From positions 27,967 through 91,966 of the forward strand of contig NZ_JAPRAT010000012.1 of the NCBI RefSeq assembly GCF_026805325.1: 64,000 nucleotides of DNA. The letters run 5' to 3'. Made by a program: the position numbers and the translations under genes. The notes beneath the pieces were generated by a model. The model searched no databases. It was given only the letters and a program-made list of their open reading frames with translations, and was not told the origin of the DNA. Every line of letters starts with the position of its first letter. Positions within the stretch are counted from its first letter, which is position 1. Origin of the DNA: Natronobacillus azotifigens. GTDB taxonomy: Bacteria; Bacillota; Bacilli; Bacillales; Amphibacillaceae. Shown here piece after piece: positions 62,871-64,000 of this stretch.

Positions 62871-63878
62871 ATGAAAAATCGAAATAAAATTATTTTCTTT
62901 TTTGGATTAGTATGTGCCCTCTTTATCATAGGGAGTCTCGGATATTGGCTAATTCTTGATGGAATAAGCTGGTTAGATGCGATTTATATGACGGCGATTA
63001 CGATCTCGACTGTTGGTTATGGTGAAGTCGCACCTATGTCTGATTTGGCAAAAATATTCTCTATTGCCTTAATTATTTTCAGTATTGGTGTTATTGGGTA
63101 CGGAGGATCAACTGTTATTAGCTATATATTTGAAGGCAATCTGAAAGAAGCGTGGAGGACACGGCGAATGAATGACAGAATTGAACGTTTAACCAATCAT
63201 TATATCGTTTGTGGTGCAGGAAAGACGGGCATCTATGTGATTCAGACCTTAGAAGCTAGGTCTATTCCTTTTGTAGTGATCGATAACGACCCCGATATTG
63301 TGAATACGCTCAAAGAAGATGATATTAATGTAATCGTTGCAGATGCTACGACTGAAGATGCATTAAAAAAAGCAAAGATAGAGGATGCGAAAGGATTAGT
63401 AGCTAGCTTGTCAACAGATGCGGATAATCTTTTCACCGTGTTGACAGCGAGAGAATTAAATTATGAGTTTACCATTATTGCCAAGGCAATTAATCATAAG
63501 TCGCATGATAAGCTGCTTCGTGCTGGTGCAAATAAAACAGTTTCTCCTAATGAGATAGGAGGGCATCGGATGGCATCTATGCTACTTAGGCCTTCTGTTA
63601 TTTCTTTTTTAGACACAGTCACTCATGCAGGAAATCTTGATTTAGATTTGGATGAAATCGAGATTACAAGTGGATCAGAACTATGTGATCGATCGATTAA
63701 AGATGCTAACATAAAAGAAAAGGCAGATTTAATTTTAATTGCATTGAAAAAAGCTAATTCGGATGAGATGATTTTTAATCCGAATCCGGACGAAGTTTTA
63801 GAAGAAAAAGATGTTCTTATTATTCTTGGCAAAGATGATCAAGTGAGAGCACTACAAAAGGAATCGGAGCAAGAGTAA
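62871..63878 (+). CDS. Potassium channel with RCK (TrkA-N/TrkA-C) domains
   Basis: A 335-residue channel subunit. It has two membrane helices (about 9-28 and 61-83) around a pore with the selectivity filter TVGYGE, then an RCK_N domain with a nucleotide-binding GAGKTGI motif and a distal RCK_C domain (about 250-333). It resembles B. subtilis YugO, a potassium channel used in biofilm signalling, but may equally serve alkaline or salt stress. TTGGAG lies about 8 bases before the AUG. The 100-base gap after gshA has no clear terminator. Confidence 0.88.
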   Translation: MKNRNKIIFFFGLVCALFIIGSLGYWLILDGISWLDAIYMTAITISTVGYGEVAPMSDLAKIFSIALIIFSIGVIGYGGSTVISYIFEGNLKEAWRTRRMNDRIERLTNHYIVCGAGKTGIYVIQTLEARSIPFVVIDNDPDIVNTLKEDDINVIVADATTEDALKKAKIEDAKGLVASLSTDADNLFTVLTARELNYEFTIIAKAINHKSHDKLLRAGANKTVSPNEIGGHRMASMLLRPSVISFLDTVTHAGNLDLDLDEIEITSGSELCDRSIKDANIKEKADLILIALKKANSDEMIFNPNPDEVLEEKDVLIILGKDDQVRALQKESEQE

Positions 63879-63904
63879 TCTCTTCATGGGGTTACTCTTT
63901 TTTA
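63871..63904. terminator. Bidirectional terminator after the potassium channel gene
   Basis: AAGAGTAATC pairs with GGTTACTCTT (one wobble), followed by a T-run. It overlaps the 3' ends of both converging genes. Confidence 0.75.
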
Positions 63905-64000
63905 CCATAACGAAAAAAACGGTAAATGGTGGTAACCATACCAATAGTTGTGATCATGAATTGTGCCATTAAAAGATAAGAATAGTAGAATTCAGGAAAA
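63892..64000 (-). CDS. Hypothetical membrane protein, C-terminal fragment (runs off the window)
   Basis: The minus strand is open from the window edge to a TAA at 63892-63894. The 36 residues are hydrophobic with a short basic tail (FMITTIGMVTTIYRFFRYGKKE), as in the end of a small membrane protein. The terminator placement supports a convergent gene. The family is not recognised. Confidence 0.5.
   Translation of the reverse strand, partial: FPEFYYSYLLMAQFMITTIGMVTTIYRFFRYGKKE

Overview
The window looks like chromosome from a low-GC, endospore-forming Gram-positive bacterium of the Bacillaceae, probably an alkaliphile. The grounds are AT-rich DNA with strong GGAGG-type ribosome binding sites and frequent TTG/GTG starts, a sporulation inhibitor Sda homologue, catabolite-responsive (CRE-like) elements, LacI regulators, and very acidic secreted enzymes. 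The genus is not proven from the sequence. No rRNA, tRNA, CRISPR array or intact insertion sequence was seen.

Layout. (1) 1-5.3 kb: the 3' end of a family-5 solute-binding protein gene, two permeases and two ATPases of a nickel/peptide/opine-type ABC importer, then a MATE exporter. (2) 5.3-11.3 kb: scattered copies of a hairpin-rich repeat, a cupin protein, a membrane-anchored DUF6273 protein, a chemoreceptor, sda (43 codons) and an orphan LytTR response regulator. (3) 11.6-19.8 kb: a LacI regulator followed by GH113 mannanase, an ABC exporter, GH2 beta-mannosidase and a MATE protein. (4) 19.9-53.4 kb: a large mannan-utilisation locus. (5) 53.5-58.1 kb: a SpoIIAA-like protein, a GH3 enzyme with reversed domain order, and a GH43-like protein. 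(6) 58.1-64 kb: repeats, a CoA-disulfide reductase/rhodanese fusion, a stand-alone glutamate-cysteine ligase and a TrkA-type potassium channel.

How the mannan genes fit together. A 1905-residue surface enzyme with two GH26 domains and a secreted GH5 mannanase cut (galacto/gluco)mannan outside the cell. A lipoprotein plus two MalFG-type permeases import the oligosaccharides; no partner ATPase is encoded here, so a shared MsmX-type ATPase is inferred. Inside, two GH36 alpha-galactosidases remove galactose, two GH113 enzymes and GH2 beta-mannosidase act on the chains, and GH1 and GH3 beta-glucosidases can act on glucosyl residues. A GH130 mannooligosaccharide phosphorylase releases mannose 1-phosphate. 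An AGE-family epimerase turns mannobiose into mannosylglucose, which a second GH130 enzyme splits to mannose 1-phosphate and glucose. A ROK glucokinase, a phosphohexomutase and mannose-6-phosphate isomerase feed glycolysis. This route is known; the gene combination and regulatory layout are the interesting part.

Regulation. A LacI-type operator with a TAAACG-like core recurs in front of the mannosylglucose phosphorylase, binding protein, permease, double-GH26, second GH113 and GH1 genes, and in front of the central lacI gene itself. The binding-protein and permease promoters are near copies of each other. The first LacI/GH113 unit instead carries ATAACAAAA repeats. CRE-like sites lie before the GH26, GH5, GH3 and GH43 genes. 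A broken GGDEF gene and a broken AraC-type gene sit between the enzyme genes and suggest past remodelling.
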